DNA of 7,630 nt. Source: Gammaproteobacteria bacterium (GTDB lineage Bacteria > Pseudomonadota > Gammaproteobacteria > Chromatiales > Chromatiaceae). The translations under genes and the position numbers were made by a program. Positions 6,406 through 7,630 of this stretch are shown here, in pieces (position 1 is the first letter of the stretch; each line of letters begins with the position of its first letter). The notes beneath the pieces are model-generated. The model did not search any database. It saw nothing but the letters and a program-made list of their open reading frames with translations, and was not told the DNA's origin. The stretch spans positions 1 to 7,630 of the forward strand of contig JAHDCB010000080.1 in assembly GCA_020630035.1 (NCBI GenBank), given 5' to 3'.

Positions 6406-6413
6406 GGAATATG
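6383..6413. repeat. 31-bp direct repeat, copy 2 (recG-proximal)
   Basis: Identical over 31 bp to 5708-5738 and in the same orientation. Its right end lies 3 bp before the recG ribosome-binding site. The two copies bracket 644 bp holding exactly the DUF433/DUF5615 gene pair and its upstream region. Perfect identity in a partly non-coding copy argues for recent origin. Confidence 0.95.
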
Positions 6414-6415
6414 TT

Positions 6416-6421
6416 GAGGTG
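6416..6421 (+). promoter_or_regulatory. Ribosome-binding site of recG
   Basis: GAGGTG lies 5 nt before ATG 6427. The next in-frame ATG (6436) would be 14 nt away, so this site favours 6427 as the recG start. Confidence 0.65.
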
Positions 6422-6426
6422 GGGTA

Positions 6427-7630
6427 ATGTGTGGTATGTCTGAGGCATCAGTTGCTGGCATCCCAGTCACACAATTGCAGGGGGTGGGGCCGCAGAAGGC
6501 TGCACGTTTAGCGAAGTTGGGCATCCATACGGTGCAGGATGTGTTGTTTCATTTGCCCCTGCGCTATCAGGACCGCACCCGCATTATACCGATCCGCCAG
6601 TTACGTGCAGGCGATTCTGCGGTGATCGCGGTGACGGTAACGCTGGCAGAAGTGCAGGTCGCCCGGCGACGTTCTTTGATGGTACAGGTTGCAGATGATA
6701 CGGGCCATCTGTGGCTGCGTTTTTTTTATTTCAGTGCGATGCAACGGGCTCAGTTGCAACCGGGTGCACAACTGCGTTGTTTTGGTGAGGTACGGCGTGG
6801 GCCTCGTCATCTGGAGCTGATTCATCCTGAGTATCAGGTAGTGGCTGCTGATCAACCTGTCAGCATGAATAAATCCCTGACCCCAATTTATCCGACGACA
6901 GAGGGTCTGCATCAAATCAGTTGGCGTGATCTGACAGAACAGGCCCTGGCTCAGTTGGATCAGCAGATGCCGCTGCCGGAGCTCCTGCCAGATGCTGTAT
7001 TACAGCGATTACAACTGCCACCCTTGTCAGCAGCGGTGCGATTTTTGCATCGGCCACCGGCTGAAGCAGCACCACATACCTGGGTCGATCAGCCGCCGCC
7101 AGCACAACAACGGCTGGCGTTTGAGGAGTTGCTGGCTCATCAGCTCAGCCTGCGTCAACTGCGTGCTCGCCAGCAGGTTCATCCTGCACCTGCGGTGGCG
7201 ACCAGTCTGCAACAACTGGCCGCGCAATTACGCGCTAGTCTGCCGTTTCAATTGACTCAGGCGCAAGAGCGGGTGGTCACGGAAATTCAGGCGGACATGG
7301 CAAGTCCGCACCCGATGTTACGTCTGGTGCAGGGTGATGTTGGTTCAGGTAAGACAATTGTGGCGGCACTGGCGGCACTGGCAGTGATTGAGGCGGGTTA
7401 TCAGGTCGCGTTGATGGCACCGACCGAATTGCTGGCGGAACAACATCGCCACAATATCAGCACCTGGTTTGCGCCCTTGCAGCTATCGGTTGGCTGGCTC
7501 AGCGGTCGGCAGAAAGGCAAGAAGCGTCAGCGGTTGTTGCAGGATCTGGCGCAGGGTGAATTCGCTATTCTGGTCGGTACACATGCCTTGTTTCAGCAGG
7601 ATGTGCAGTTTGCCCGGCTGGGGCTGGTGA
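6427..7630 (+). CDS. recG: ATP-dependent DNA helicase RecG, 3' part outside the window
   Basis: RecG remodels stalled replication forks and Holliday junctions by branch migration. The frame is open from ATG 6427 to the right edge, 401 codons; E. coli RecG is 693 residues, so over 40% is missing. The N-terminus has a helix-hairpin-helix-like LQGVGPQKAARLAKLGI (17-33), then the wedge/OB start RYQDRTRI (about 49-56). The first helicase lobe shows a Q-like FQLTQAQERVV, Walker A GDVGSGKT (303-310; Lys309), motif Ia MAPTELLAEQH (330-340) and GTHALFQ (384-390). The window ends at LGLV, just before the expected DEQH box. No frameshift or internal stop is seen. ATG 6436 is an alternative start that would drop three residues. 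The gene diverges from all others here. Confidence 0.97.
   Translation, partial: MCGMSEASVAGIPVTQLQGVGPQKAARLAKLGIHTVQDVLFHLPLRYQDRTRIIPIRQLRAGDSAVIAVTVTLAEVQVARRRSLMVQVADDTGHLWLRFFYFSAMQRAQLQPGAQLRCFGEVRRGPRHLELIHPEYQVVAADQPVSMNKSLTPIYPTTEGLHQISWRDLTEQALAQLDQQMPLPELLPDAVLQRLQLPPLSAAVRFLHRPPAEAAPHTWVDQPPPAQQRLAFEELLAHQLSLRQLRARQQVHPAPAVATSLQQLAAQLRASLPFQLTQAQERVVTEIQADMASPHPMLRLVQGDVGSGKTIVAALAALAVIEAGYQVALMAPTELLAEQHRHNISTWFAPLQLSVGWLSGRQKGKKRQRLLQDLAQGEFAILVGTHALFQQDVQFARLGLV

Larger units (their letters stand above)
6289..6426. promoter_or_regulatory. Divergent intergenic region between the antitoxin-like gene and recG
   Basis: This 138-bp stretch is the only sizeable non-coding DNA in the window. 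It must hold the promoter of the module on the minus strand, and possibly the recG promoter on the plus strand. It contains an inverted repeat (6303-6323), the recG-proximal 31-bp repeat (6383-6413) and both ribosome-binding sites. I looked for -35/-10 pairs on both strands and found none convincing; TTGCAG (6386-6391) with TATGTT (6410-6415) is a poor match and would place transcription start almost at the recG start codon. No terminator is seen. Confidence 0.6.

Noticed and set aside
5708..6413. CRISPR or transposon interpretation of the 31-bp repeats
   Set aside because: Only two copies 644 bp apart with genes between, so not CRISPR. No terminal inverted repeats or transposase, and the repeat is too long for a usual target duplication.
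6289..6426. tRNA fragment serving as an attachment site
   Set aside because: I found no cloverleaf or tRNA 3' end near either repeat copy.

Overview
The window looks like chromosomal DNA of a gammaproteobacterium. UbiE, UbiJ and UbiB lie in that order, as in Escherichia coli, and Nth, DusA, UbiE and UbiB align closely with the E. coli proteins as I remember them. I cannot name the genus. There are no RNA genes, CRISPR arrays, transposase or integrase genes here.

Layout: eight genes on the minus strand face one gene on the plus strand. In minus-strand transcription order they are: a DUF433 antitoxin-like gene (6288-6070), a DUF5615 PIN-like toxin gene (6073-5750), nth (5730-5086), ubiE (5093-4350), ubiJ (4353-3733), ubiB (3733-2105), an FAD-dependent DAO-family oxidase (2108-687) and dusA (686 to beyond the left edge). 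recG starts at 6427 on the plus strand and leaves by the right edge at residue 401. The only real non-coding stretch is the 138 bp between the antitoxin gene and recG.

From nth to dusA every junction overlaps or abuts (8, 4, 1, 4 and 0 nt), and most starts lack a good Shine-Dalgarno sequence, so this is probably one translationally coupled operon. UbiE is the C-methyltransferase of ubiquinone/menaquinone synthesis. UbiJ is the SCP2-type lipid-binding factor and UbiB the atypical kinase/ATPase of the same pathway. Nth (base excision repair) and RecG (fork reversal, branch migration) are genome-maintenance genes. DusA makes dihydrouridine in tRNA. The role of the DAO-family oxidase is unknown.

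The most notable structure is at the nth-recG boundary. The two-gene toxin-antitoxin-like module is bracketed by a perfect 31-bp direct repeat (5708-5738 and 6383-6413). The nth-proximal copy holds the start and first codons of nth. The other copy is an orphan nth 5' end that runs into a stop after eight codons. The module is also visibly richer in A+T than its flanks. The simplest reading is a fairly recent insertion or duplication that placed the module between two divergent housekeeping genes and upstream of the nth-ubi-dusA operon. The repeat also settles the nth start: from GTG 5730 the catalytic Lys and Asp and the four cluster cysteines fall at the E. coli residue numbers.
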